Shown here one piece after another: positions 10,887-17,757 of a stretch of 64,000 nucleotides of DNA; the first letter of the stretch is position 1, and every line of letters starts with the position of its first letter. Under the pieces are notes generated by a model. That model saw only the letters and a program-made list of their open reading frames with translations, made no database searches and had not been told where the DNA came from. The position numbers and the translations under genes were made by a program. This DNA is from Buttiauxella agrestis (lineage in GTDB: Bacteria; Pseudomonadota; Gammaproteobacteria; Enterobacterales; Enterobacteriaceae): contig NZ_UIGI01000001.1 of NCBI RefSeq assembly GCF_900446255.1, forward strand, positions 3,064,763-3,128,762. Direction: 5' to 3'.

Positions 10887-11858
10887 ATGCAGTCGTCGCG
10901 ACTTTTCTCTTTACCTGTTCGTTGGTTGGCATCGCTGATGCTGGTCAGTGCAAGCCTTGCCGTTTTCCCGGCAAGCGCTAATTCCTACCCTCTGCCGCCT
11001 GAAGGCAGTCGCCTTATCGGCCAGAACTTTTTCCATGTGGTCGAAGATAACGGCGGCTCGCTTGAAGCCATCGCCAAAAAATACAATGTCGGCTTCCTTG
11101 CCCTGCTTCAGGCAAATCCAGGTGTTGATCCGTATGTGCCACGTGCGGGTAGCGTGCTGACGATTCCGCGCCAGATGCTATTGCCAGATGCGCCGCGTCA
11201 GGGGCTGGTAATGAATCTTGCCGAACTGCGTGTTTATTACTATCCCGCAGGGAAAAATAGCGTAACCGTTTACCCGATTGGCATTGGCCAACTCGGTGGC
11301 GACACCGTGACACCAACTATGGTCACAAGCGTTTCAGATAAACGCGCCAACCCGACCTGGACGCCAACGGCCAATATTCGCGCTCGCTACCTGGCGAACG
11401 GAATCAAACTTCCGGCGGTCGTTCCAGCCGGGCCGGAAAACCCAATGGGCCACCATGCCATCCGCCTCGCAGCCTATGGTGGCGTTTATCTGCTGCACGG
11501 AACGAATGCGGACTTTGGGATTGGAATGCGCGTGAGTTCTGGCTGTATTCGACTGCGTGATGACGATATTAAAGCGTTGTACAAAGAGATGCCTGTTGGT
11601 ACGCCTGTGCGCATCATCAACACCGCGATTAAAACCTCAGTGGAGCCAGATGGCAGGCGTTTAGTTGAAGTCCATCAGCCTCTGTCTAAACACATTGATG
11701 ACGATCCAAAAGTACTACCGATTGTGTTAACAGAGCAGATGAAACAGTTCCAGTCTGCACCAGAAACAGATGCTAACGTCATGGAACAAGCCATGCAGCA
11801 CCGCTCCGGGATGCCGATTGAAGTGAACGCGTACGGTATTGCCAGCAACGAGATTTAA
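10887..11858 (+). CDS. ldtC: LdtC (YcfS), L,D-transpeptidase
   Basis: Periplasmic enzyme that attaches Braun lipoprotein to peptidoglycan. It has a Sec signal peptide (MQSSRLF...LAVFPASA, about 31 residues), a LysM module (FHVVEDNGGSLEAIAKKYNVG to LTIP, about 45-90) and a YkuD catalytic domain with HGTNADFGIG and the active-site SSGCIRL. I choose the ATG at 10887, preceded by TGAGG at good spacing and giving a signal peptide like the E. coli one. An in-frame ATG at 10872 would add five residues without a clear ribosome-binding site. Its terminator is shared with bhsA copy 1. Confidence 0.93.
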   Translation: MQSSRLFSLPVRWLASLMLVSASLAVFPASANSYPLPPEGSRLIGQNFFHVVEDNGGSLEAIAKKYNVGFLALLQANPGVDPYVPRAGSVLTIPRQMLLPDAPRQGLVMNLAELRVYYYPAGKNSVTVYPIGIGQLGGDTVTPTMVTSVSDKRANPTWTPTANIRARYLANGIKLPAVVPAGPENPMGHHAIRLAAYGGVYLLHGTNADFGIGMRVSSGCIRLRDDDIKALYKEMPVGTPVRIINTAIKTSVEPDGRRLVEVHQPLSKHIDDDPKVLPIVLTEQMKQFQSAPETDANVMEQAMQHRSGMPIEVNAYGIASNEI

Positions 11859-11872
11859 TTGTTTTGAGATGC

Positions 11873-11906
11873 AAAAAGGCCCTGTTTTTTAACAGGGCCT
11901 TTTTTT
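11873..11906. terminator. Bidirectional terminator between ldtC and bhsA copy 1
   Basis: AAAAAGGCCCTGTT-TTTT-AACAGGGCCTTTTT is a perfect 14-bp stem with T-runs on both strands, so it can end both ldtC and the convergent bhsA copy. A diverged version occurs again at 13110-13137 before the second bhsA. Confidence 0.85.
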
Positions 11907-11930
11907 ATGAAACTCATTTTTCCGTGAGTC

Positions 11931-12188
11931 TTATTTATAAATTACCGCAGTACCGTGCAATGTATTCGGACCGGTTACTGAAGTAATACGGAATGAACTC
12001 GCACCCATTTCTTCAGCTTTCTGAGCCAGTTGGTCTTCAAGAGAACCCAGGTTAGTCCCGGCGGTTGCAGTGATAGTGCCTACTTTCTGCTGGCCTGCTG
12101 GCGTTGCCTGAACTTCAACAGCCGCGAAGCTTGCAAAAGAGATTGAGCTAAGAACAACAGCAGCGATAAGAGTTTTTACGTTTTTCAT
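11931..12188 (-). CDS. bhsA: BhsA (ComC/YcfR) copy 1, YhcN/DUF1471 stress protein
   Basis: Small periplasmic/outer-membrane protein of the YhcN family. In E. coli BhsA is induced by many stresses and by copper, and affects biofilm and copper permeability. 85 aa with signal peptide ending SFASFA-AVEVQ (cleavage near residue 22) and the family C-terminus SFRITSVTGPNTLHGTAVIYK. It differs from the second copy at only about five residues (positions 29, 33, 40, 42, 60). ATG at 12188. Divergent from comR copy 1 across a regulatory spacer with CRP-like and palindromic sites. Confidence 0.95.
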   Translation of the reverse strand: MKNVKTLIAAVVLSSISFASFAAVEVQATPAGQQKVGTITATAGTNLGSLEDQLAQKAEEMGASSFRITSVTGPNTLHGTAVIYK

Positions 12189-12238
12189 GATTTTTGACCT
12201 TAAGCAGATGATTTGTAAGCCCGTTAAATTTATTTACT

Positions 12239-12250
12239 TAACGTTCGATA
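12239..12250. promoter_or_regulatory. Operator-like site A1 near the bhsA copy 1 start region
   Basis: TAACGTTCGATA is a near match to the inverted repeat TAACG-NN-CGTTA. It lies downstream of the CRP-like site, where the bhsA -10 or start point is expected. The same motif sits at the equivalent place in unit B (13480-13491). Candidate ComR site; inference from position and repetition only. Confidence 0.5.
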
Positions 12251-12263
12251 AGTAAATCATAAA

Positions 12264-12279
12264 CGTGATCTGCGTCACA
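12264..12279 (-). promoter_or_regulatory. CRP-like site in the bhsA copy 1 promoter
   Basis: On the minus strand TGTGA-CGCAGA-TCACG matches the CRP consensus TGTGA-N6-TCACA at 9 of 10 conserved bases. It is flanked by TTGACG upstream and TATGAT downstream (18-base spacing), so it sits inside a candidate sigma-70 promoter. Confidence 0.6.
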
Positions 12280-12295
12280 CGTCAAATTATTTTTA

Positions 12296-12307
12296 TAACG
12301 ACCGTTA
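12296..12307. promoter_or_regulatory. Operator-like palindrome A2
   Basis: TAACG-AC-CGTTA is a perfect 5-2-5 inverted repeat upstream of the candidate bhsA -35. It is identical in unit B at 13537-13548. Probable ComR-family operator. Confidence 0.55.
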
Positions 12308-12395
12308 ATTATTTTATTAATGACTTATTTTTCATACAGATAGCCATGATTTATTTTTGGACAAACTAGCACTAGAACCCATGAGATATTATTTT

Positions 12396-12409
12396 TATAA
12401 TGATCGCTC
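12396..12409 (+). promoter_or_regulatory. comR copy 1 -10 with overlapping operator-like site A3
   Basis: TATAAT at 12396-12401 overlaps TAATGATCGCTC (12398-12409), a weaker relative of the TAACG-NN-CGTTA motif. Its place at the comR promoter suggests autoregulation. The equivalent in unit B is 13638-13649. Confidence 0.45.
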
Positions 12410-12439
12410 ATAAAATAGAAAAGGTTAAAACGGCTAATT

Positions 12440-13072
12440 ATGTCTACCGACACCTGCGATACCAAAAAAAGCCGTGGCCGACCAAAAGTGTTCGACAAAG
12501 AATCCGCACTCGATAAGGCCATGGTTTTGTTCTGGCAACACGGCTACGAAGCCACTTCAATGGCACATCTGGTTGAAGCAACAGGGGCAAAAGCCCCAAC
12601 GTTATATGCCGAATTCACCAATAAAGAAGGTTTGTTCAAGGCTGTCTTAGACCGTTACCTTGCTCGTGTGACGAAACTGCGAGAGACCTGCCTGCGTTGT
12701 GACAATCGAACGCTTGAAGAGGCGCTTGAGGATTATCTTTATCTGGTGGCGAAACTGTTTACCGATAAAGAAACCCCAACGGGGTGCTTTATGATTTGTA
12801 CTTCGTCCGTTCTGGCAGTCTCTTCGCACGATATCTCTGAAATGATCAAGGCTCGTCAGTCTCTGCTCGAAGCCACGCTGCTTAAATTCCTCGAGCAACA
12901 CCAGCAGAAAGGTGAAATCCCGGCCACAACATACGTTGGAAATTTGGCTAGATACCTGTGTTGTATTGTTCAGGGCATGTCAGTCAGCGCACGGGAAGAC
13001 GCGAGCCACGAGGAATTAATGCAGATCGTCAACACGACACTTCGCTTGTTACCGGAGCTGAAAAAAATCTAA
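12440..13072 (+). CDS. comR: ComR (YcfQ) copy 1, TetR-family repressor
   Basis: TetR-type regulator; E. coli ComR represses bhsA and is relieved by copper. 210 aa, same length as E. coli. The N-terminal helix-turn-helix (about 12-60) reads KSRGRPKVFDKESALDKAM...ATGAKAPTLYAEFTNKEGLF. Between residues 9 and 73 it differs from copy 2 at only about four positions, whereas in residues 74-210 about 45 of 137 differ. Start is the ATG at 12440. Inferred: both repressors bind the same operators but may sense different signals. Confidence 0.93.
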   Translation: MSTDTCDTKKSRGRPKVFDKESALDKAMVLFWQHGYEATSMAHLVEATGAKAPTLYAEFTNKEGLFKAVLDRYLARVTKLRETCLRCDNRTLEEALEDYLYLVAKLFTDKETPTGCFMICTSSVLAVSSHDISEMIKARQSLLEATLLKFLEQHQQKGEIPATTYVGNLARYLCCIVQGMSVSAREDASHEELMQIVNTTLRLLPELKKI

Positions 13073-13075
13073 CCC

Positions 13076-13096
13076 TCGGCGGCGCCTGCCGCCCTT
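13076..13096 (+). terminator. GC-rich hairpin after comR copy 1
   Basis: GGCGGC-GCCT-GCCGCC followed by CTTTTC directly after the comR stop is a small rho-independent-like terminator. A related hairpin follows copy 2. Confidence 0.55.
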
Positions 13097-13109
13097 TTCA
13101 GCAATAGAA

Positions 13110-13137
13110 AAAGACCCTGTTTTTCAACAGGGCCTTT
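13110..13137. terminator. Terminator copy before bhsA copy 2
   Basis: AAAGACCCTGTT-TTTC-AACAGGGCCTTT is the same hairpin as at 11873-11904 with one stem mismatch. It marks the left edge of duplication unit B and should end transcription of bhsA copy 2. Confidence 0.7.
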
Positions 13138-13172
13138 CTTATGGAGAGAATTTTTACTTAGAGGGCACAGGC

Positions 13173-13430
13173 TTATTTATAAATTACCGCAGTACCGTGC
13201 AATGTATTTGGGCCAGTGACTGAAGTAATGCGGAATGAACTTGCGCCCATTGCTTCAGCTTTCTGCGCCAGTTGGTCTTCCAGAGAACCCAGGTTAGTCC
13301 CGGCGGATGCGCTGATAGTCCCTACTTTCTGCTCGCCTGCTGGAGCAGCCTGAACTTCAACAGCTGCGAAGCTTGCAAAAGAAATTGAACTAAGAACAAC
13401 AGCAGCAATAAGAGTTTTTACGTTTTTCAT
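13173..13430 (-). CDS. bhsA: BhsA (ComC/YcfR) copy 2
   Basis: 85-aa YhcN-family protein with the same signal peptide as copy 1 and about five substitutions in the mature part (for example Thr to Ala at 29 and Glu to Ala at 60). ATG at 13430. Expected role is as for copy 1. Its promoter region has the same CRP-like and operator-like elements. Which copy is the E. coli orthologue cannot be told from the protein; copy 1 keeps the E. coli-like residues TP and GQQ in the segment after the signal peptide. Confidence 0.94.
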   Translation of the reverse strand: MKNVKTLIAAVVLSSISFASFAAVEVQAAPAGEQKVGTISASAGTNLGSLEDQLAQKAEAMGASSFRITSVTGPNTLHGTAVIYK

Positions 13431-13479
13431 GATAGTTACCTTGAAATAATTATTTATAAGGCCGTTAAATTTATTTACT

Positions 13480-13491
13480 TAACGTTCGATA
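13480..13491. promoter_or_regulatory. Operator-like site B1 near bhsA copy 2
   Basis: TAACGTTCGATA, identical to site A1 at 12239-12250 and in the same relation to the CRP-like site. Confidence 0.5.
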
Positions 13492-13504
13492 ACTAAATCA
13501 TAAT

Positions 13505-13520
13505 CGTGATCTGCATCACA
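13505..13520 (-). promoter_or_regulatory. CRP-like site in the bhsA copy 2 promoter
   Basis: Minus strand TGTGA-TGCAGA-TCACG, equivalent to 12264-12279 with changes only in the central six bases. The conserved arms are unchanged, which suggests that they are under selection. Confidence 0.6.
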
Positions 13521-13536
13521 CGTCAAATTATTTTTA

Positions 13537-13548
13537 TAACGACCGTTA
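13537..13548. promoter_or_regulatory. Operator-like palindrome B2
   Basis: TAACG-AC-CGTTA, identical to A2 at 12296-12307. Confidence 0.55.
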
Positions 13549-13635
13549 ATTATTTTATAAAAGCTCTTATTTTCATAAGCATAGGAATTAATTATTTTTT
13601 CACTCTTCCCTATAGCTACTGCGTGATATTATTTT

Positions 13636-13649
13636 TATAATGATCGTTC
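13636..13649 (+). promoter_or_regulatory. comR copy 2 -10 with overlapping operator-like site B3
   Basis: TATAAT at 13636-13641 overlaps TAATGATCGTTC (13638-13649), one base closer to TAACG-NN-CGTTA than the unit A version. Confidence 0.45.
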
Positions 13650-13678
13650 AATAAACAGACAAAGGTTAAACGGCGCAT

Positions 13679-14311
13679 ATGTCATCTGATACGACTTGCA
13701 TTAAAAAAAGCCGGGGCCGACCGAAGGTGTTTGACAGGGAAGCAGCACTCGACAAGGCTATGGCTTTGTTCTGGCAACACGGTTATGAGGCCACTTCATT
13801 GGCGCATCTGGTTGAAGCGACGGGCGCAAAAGCTCCGACGCTGTACGCAGAGTTCACCAACAAAGAAGGGTTATTCAAGGCCGTTCTGGATCGCTATATC
13901 GAACGTTTCTCGCAAATGCGTGAGAATTGCCTGTTCTGCGAAGAACGCACGCTCGAACAAGCACTGGAAGATTATTTTTCGCTGATTGCGAAGCTCTTTA
14001 CTGAGAAAGACACCCCAACAGGTTGCTTTATCATCTGTACCTCCTCCGTGCTGGCAGCGTCTTCGGAAGATATCGCGGCAGTGATAAAAACGCGCCAGTC
14101 GATGCAGGAAGAAACACTGGTGCGTTTTCTGGCAAAGCGCCAGGAACAAGGCGAAATGCCTGCGACCAGTTGTATCCGTAAACTGGCTAAGTACCTGTGC
14201 TGTATTATTCAGGGGATGTCTGTGAGCGCGCGCGAAAACGCCAGCTATGAAGAGCTGATGCAAATCGTGAATACGACGATGCGGCTGATGCCAGAACTTA
14301 AAAAAATCTAA
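13679..14311 (+). CDS. comR: ComR (YcfQ) copy 2, TetR-family repressor
   Basis: 210-aa TetR-family regulator paralogous to copy 1. The DNA-binding half is nearly unchanged (ATSLAHLVEATGAKAPTLYAEFTNKEGLF). The effector half diverges, although the central TPTGCFxICTSSVLA and the C-terminal QGMSVSARE...EELMQIVNTT segments are kept. Features such as IERF and LFCEERTLEQALEDYF make it slightly closer to E. coli ComR than copy 1. ATG at 13679. It ends 29 bases before the stop of the convergent siderophore-interacting protein gene. Confidence 0.93.
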   Translation: MSSDTTCIKKSRGRPKVFDREAALDKAMALFWQHGYEATSLAHLVEATGAKAPTLYAEFTNKEGLFKAVLDRYIERFSQMRENCLFCEERTLEQALEDYFSLIAKLFTEKDTPTGCFIICTSSVLAASSEDIAAVIKTRQSMQEETLVRFLAKRQEQGEMPATSCIRKLAKYLCCIIQGMSVSARENASYEELMQIVNTTMRLMPELKKI

Positions 14312-14313
14312 TA

Positions 14314-14340
14314 CAGGGCGGCGTTTGCCGCCCTACTCTT
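14314..14340. terminator. Hairpin between comR copy 2 and the SIP gene
   Basis: GGGCGGC-GTTT-GCCGCCC at 14316-14333, followed by TACTCTTTT, is a modest terminator shared by the two convergent genes. Confidence 0.55.
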
Positions 14341-15234
14341 TTAACGCACTCGCCCTTGACTCCAGTACGCCATAAAGTTGATTGCATCATGGTTCACGCC
14401 ACATTCACCAATCAAATGGCGGCGCAGGAGTTTCACCACTGTGGATTCTGCCGCGACCCAGCCATAAAAATCATTGCTGCCCGTGGTCGCTTTATCCCAC
14501 AACAGTTCGCCTTCCGCTTCTTCATTAAGTGCTTCCGTCACGCCTGCTGCTTCAGGTACCTGCACATTTTCTCTCACAGATTTAAGCAGGCATTCTCCAT
14601 GCGAGGCATTCGCTGGTTTACGCGCTAACCAGTGAATTTTCGCGAAGCTGAACTCGCTCAAATCGACACAGTCGCCTTCGTCTGGCACTTCAAAAAATGC
14701 CTGAATTTGTGGCGGGTTCTGCCCCGCAGCCAGCAATTCAAGAATACCTTTCGCCGCGGCCAATGCCGTTTCGTCGGCGATGATTAGCCCATGGCGTAAA
14801 CCGCTCGGCGGAGTCCATTCGTATCCACCGCTGTCTTGAGCATATTCGGCATTAGGCGCAACGATTTGAATCTGGTCGCCAGGCTGGGAGTTAATTGCCC
14901 AGGCTGATGCCGGGCCTTCCGTACCGTGGCTGACAAATTCAACGGTGACTTCCTGGCGCTCGCGATCAACCTTGCGCAAGGTATAAGTGCGCACCACGGG
15001 TCGCTTTTCCCTGGGCAATTGTTGCAGCAACTGATACCACTCACCTTGATTAGGCAGAGCCGGAATGGAGCCATCTTCAGAGGGAAATAACATTTTGATT
15101 CGCTGATCGGGCGAGTCACATTTCATATGTGCAACGTCCGGGCCGCCGAAAACCAGACTTAATAGCGAAGGTGAAACTTGCGATTTATGCACTAGCTGGA
15201 CATTAAACAAGCGATACCCTTGCACTCCTGCCAT
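14341..15234 (-). CDS. Siderophore-interacting protein (ViuB/YqjH-type ferric reductase)
   Basis: Cytoplasmic flavoprotein family that reduces imported ferric siderophores to release iron. 297 aa. The FAD-binding motif RTYTLR is at 82-87, a NAD(P)H-binding region follows (GLIIADETALAAAKGILELL), and the C-terminal SIP signature is GWVAAESTVVKLLRRHL. No signal peptide. ATG at 15234. Divergent from iutA over a strong Fur box, which points to reduction of ferric aerobactin or another hydroxamate after import. It is absent from this place in E. coli. Longer than E. coli YqjH (254 aa), so it is a family member rather than a clear orthologue. Confidence 0.85.
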   Translation of the reverse strand: MAGVQGYRLFNVQLVHKSQVSPSLLSLVFGGPDVAHMKCDSPDQRIKMLFPSEDGSIPALPNQGEWYQLLQQLPREKRPVVRTYTLRKVDRERQEVTVEFVSHGTEGPASAWAINSQPGDQIQIVAPNAEYAQDSGGYEWTPPSGLRHGLIIADETALAAAKGILELLAAGQNPPQIQAFFEVPDEGDCVDLSEFSFAKIHWLARKPANASHGECLLKSVRENVQVPEAAGVTEALNEEAEGELLWDKATTGSNDFYGWVAAESTVVKLLRRHLIGECGVNHDAINFMAYWSQGRVR

Positions 15235-15323
15235 TTCGACTCCTTTGCCGCTTCAGGCCTACATCCAGAAAAAGTAAACCACATAAATCATGTGATTATT
15301 CATAAGATTAATTTAAGAAATAC

Positions 15324-15341
15324 TATCAATTGAGATTGATA
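15324..15341. promoter_or_regulatory. Second overlapping Fur-like inverted repeat
   Basis: TATCAAT-TGAG-ATTGATA overlaps the left edge of the main Fur box by a few bases. Such overlapping 7-1-7-type arrays are common at Fur promoters. Its TATCAA arm could also be the -35 (TTGATA on the minus strand) of the SIP gene. Confidence 0.5.
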
Positions 15342-15356
15342 ATGAGAACCGTTATC
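15338..15356. promoter_or_regulatory. Fur box controlling iutA and the divergent SIP gene
   Basis: GATAATGAGAACCGTTATC matches the 19-base Fur consensus at 16 positions. It overlaps a candidate iutA promoter (TTGATA at 15336-15341, 17-base spacer, CAAAAT at 15359-15364), so iron-loaded Fur should block it. Confidence 0.85.
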
Positions 15357-15425
15357 GGCAAAATTCAGTCCGTTCTTATTTCAAAATATTTTCAAATGTT
15401 AATCTTTTCCATCTAAGGAATGATG

Positions 15426-17618
15426 ATGATGCATAAAAATGCACGCTGGGTGCTTAACCCGCTGCTACTGGCTATGATGGCTCCGGCTTTTGCGCAGCAA
15501 ACTTCAGAAGAAGATATTCTGGTTTCTGCGAACCGTATGCACCGTACCGTGGCAGAAATGGCGCAGACGACCTGGGTTATCGAAGGAACTGAACTCGAAC
15601 AACAAATCCAGGGTGGCAAGGAGCTGAAAGATGCACTTGCACAGTTAATTCCAGGGCTTGATGTCAGCAGTCAAAGCCGCACCAACTACGGCATGAACAT
15701 GCGCGGCCGCTCTATCGTGGTGTTGGTAGATGGTGTTCGTCTGAATTCTTCCCGTACCGATAGCCGCCAGCTTGATTCCATTGACCCGTTCAACATCGAG
15801 CATATTGAAGTGATTTCCGGCGCGACCTCTTTGTACGGCGGCGGCAGTACCGGTGGTTTGATTAACATTGTCACCAAAAAAGGCCAGCCTGAAACCCAGA
15901 TGGAATTTGAATCGGGTATTAAATCAGGCTTTAACAGCAGCAAAGATCACGATGAGCGTATCGCAGGGGCTATTTCTGGCGGCAACGAACATGCGTCCGG
16001 CCGAATGTCGGTGGCCTATCAGAAGTTCGGTGGCTGGTTCGATGGCAATGGCGACCAGACTCTGCTTGATAACACGCAAACCGGCTTGCAGTATTCTGAC
16101 CGTCTGGATGTGATGGGAACAGGCACGCTCAATATTGATGAAACTCAGCAATTACAGTTAGTGACGCAATATTACAAGAGCCAGGGCGATGATGATTACG
16201 GATTAGACCTGGGCGAAAACTTCTCGGCTGTTACCGGAAATGGTAATGCTTACGTCAGCGACCAGCTCAATTCAGACCGTATTCCAGGCACCGAGCGCCA
16301 TCTGATTAGCCTGCAATATTCCAACAGCGATTTCCTCGGCCAGGAGCTGGTTGGGCAGATTTATTATCGTGATGAATCCCTGACGTTCTATCCGTTCCCG
16401 ACCCTGACGCGTGGCGCAGTCACCAGTTTCTCGGCCTCGCAGCAAGATACCGATCAGTACGGCGCAAAACTCGCACTGACCAGCCAGCCCGTTGATGGCT
16501 GGCAAATTACCTACGGTGTGGATGCCGATCACGAAAGCTTTACCTCAAACCAGAAATTCTTTGATTTAGCCAAAGCGAATGCCTCAGGTGGATTGAACAA
16601 CCAAAGCATTTACACCACCGGGCGCTACCCTGGCTACAGCATTACTAATTTCGCGCCATTCGCGCAAACCAGCTATGACATCACCGACATGTTTACGCTA
16701 AGCGGCGGCGTCCGTTACCAGTGGACTGAAAATAAAGTTGATGATTTTGTTGGCTTTACTCAGCAGCAAGGCATTGCAAATGGTATAGCTCAATCAGCGG
16801 ATTTTATCCCTGGCGGCACGACTGATTACGACAATGCGTTGTTCAATGCTGGCGTGTTAATGCACATCACTGAGCGCCAGCAAGCATGGTTTAACTTCTC
16901 GCAAGGCGTTGAATTACCTGACCCAGGCAAATATTACGGTAACGGGACTTACCGCCTGGTCAACGGCCATTATCAACTGGTGAACAGCGTGAACGTTGCA
17001 CAGTCAAAACTTCAGGGGATCAAGGTCGATTCTTATGAATTGGGCTGGCGCTATTCGGGTGATAGCCTGCGCACTCAGATTGCGGCGTACTACTCACTAT
17101 CTGACAAATCTATCTCCATCAACCGTGCAGATATGACCATCAATGTTGAAGATGATAAACGCCGCATTTACGGCGTTGAAGGTGCCGTGGATTACTTTAT
17201 TCCAGACTCAGACTGGAGTACCGGTGTTAACTTCAACGTGCTGAAATCCGAAACCAAAGTGGATGGAAAATGGCAGAAATGGGACGTGATATATGCCAGC
17301 CCATCGAAAGCCACGGCATATGTGGGCTGGGCGCCAGAACCATGGAGCCTGCGTGTCCAGAGCCAGCAGACCTTTGATTTAACCGATGCCAGCGACAATA
17401 AAATCAACGGTTACAACACCGTCGACTTTATCGGTAGCTACGCTCTGCCGCTGGGTAAGCTGAGCTTCAGCATCGAAAACTTGCTGGATAAAGACTACAC
17501 CACCGTTTGGGGTCAGCGCGCGCCTCTGCTCTACAGCCCAACTTACGGCAGCCCATCGCTGTACGAATACAAAGGTCGTGGACGCACTTACGGCGTGAAT
17601 TACTCCCTGCAATTCTAA
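15426..17618 (+). CDS. iutA: IutA, TonB-dependent ferric aerobactin receptor
   Basis: Outer-membrane receptor for ferric aerobactin. The protein follows plasmid/ExPEC IutA almost residue by residue: LNPLLLAMMAPAFAQQ signal peptide, VSANR...VAEMAQTTWVIEGTELEQQIQGGKELKDALAQLIPG plug, the SGATSLYGGGSTGGLINIVTKKGQPET plug motif, VELPDPGKYYG, and the C-terminal TVWGQRAPLLYSP with terminal aromatic QF. Four ATGs in a row begin at 15420. AAGGA ends right before the first, so I place the start at 15426 (MMHKNARW), which gives proper spacing and the closest match to E. coli IutA. No iucABCD genes lie in the window. A terminator follows. Confidence 0.93.
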   Translation: MMHKNARWVLNPLLLAMMAPAFAQQTSEEDILVSANRMHRTVAEMAQTTWVIEGTELEQQIQGGKELKDALAQLIPGLDVSSQSRTNYGMNMRGRSIVVLVDGVRLNSSRTDSRQLDSIDPFNIEHIEVISGATSLYGGGSTGGLINIVTKKGQPETQMEFESGIKSGFNSSKDHDERIAGAISGGNEHASGRMSVAYQKFGGWFDGNGDQTLLDNTQTGLQYSDRLDVMGTGTLNIDETQQLQLVTQYYKSQGDDDYGLDLGENFSAVTGNGNAYVSDQLNSDRIPGTERHLISLQYSNSDFLGQELVGQIYYRDESLTFYPFPTLTRGAVTSFSASQQDTDQYGAKLALTSQPVDGWQITYGVDADHESFTSNQKFFDLAKANASGGLNNQSIYTTGRYPGYSITNFAPFAQTSYDITDMFTLSGGVRYQWTENKVDDFVGFTQQQGIANGIAQSADFIPGGTTDYDNALFNAGVLMHITERQQAWFNFSQGVELPDPGKYYGNGTYRLVNGHYQLVNSVNVAQSKLQGIKVDSYELGWRYSGDSLRTQIAAYYSLSDKSISINRADMTINVEDDKRRIYGVEGAVDYFIPDSDWSTGVNFNVLKSETKVDGKWQKWDVIYASPSKATAYVGWAPEPWSLRVQSQQTFDLTDASDNKINGYNTVDFIGSYALPLGKLSFSIENLLDKDYTTVWGQRAPLLYSPTYGSPSLYEYKGRGRTYGVNYSLQF

Positions 17619-17626
17619 GTTTCCCG

Positions 17627-17658
17627 CAGCAGGCTGGCTAAAAACCAGCCTGCTTTTT
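17627..17658 (+). terminator. iutA terminator
   Basis: AGCAGGCTGG-CTAAAAA-CCAGCCTGCT followed by a T-run ends iutA, so the oxidoreductase gene downstream probably has its own promoter. Confidence 0.8.
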
Positions 17659-17757
17659 ACTCTCATACACAAAATCCTTCTCGACCAAAACCCAGTAGTC
17701 ATTTAAAACATAGGGACTCTAATGATAGGTACAGCTTATATTTGGTAGGATTAGCTT

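Larger units (their letters stand above)
11873..13109. repeat. Tandem duplication unit A: terminator-bhsA-comR
   Basis: First of two adjacent units of about 1.24 kb with the same internal order: terminator hairpin, bhsA (minus), regulatory spacer, comR (plus). The bhsA starts are 1242 bases apart and the comR starts 1239 bases apart. The spacers are alignable over about 120 bases nearest bhsA and again at the comR promoter. The end chosen is where the second terminator copy begins. Confidence 0.85.
13110..14335. repeat. Tandem duplication unit B: terminator-bhsA-comR
   Basis: Second unit, same orientation and layout as 11873-13109. The coding divergence of the two comR genes shows that this is not a recent or assembly-generated copy. 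The right edge is set at the GC hairpin after comR copy 2. Confidence 0.85.

Noticed and set aside
17715-17745. Fur-like sequence upstream of the Gfo/Idh gene
   Set aside because: Only an AATGATA half-match; the other half does not fit, so no Fur site is claimed.
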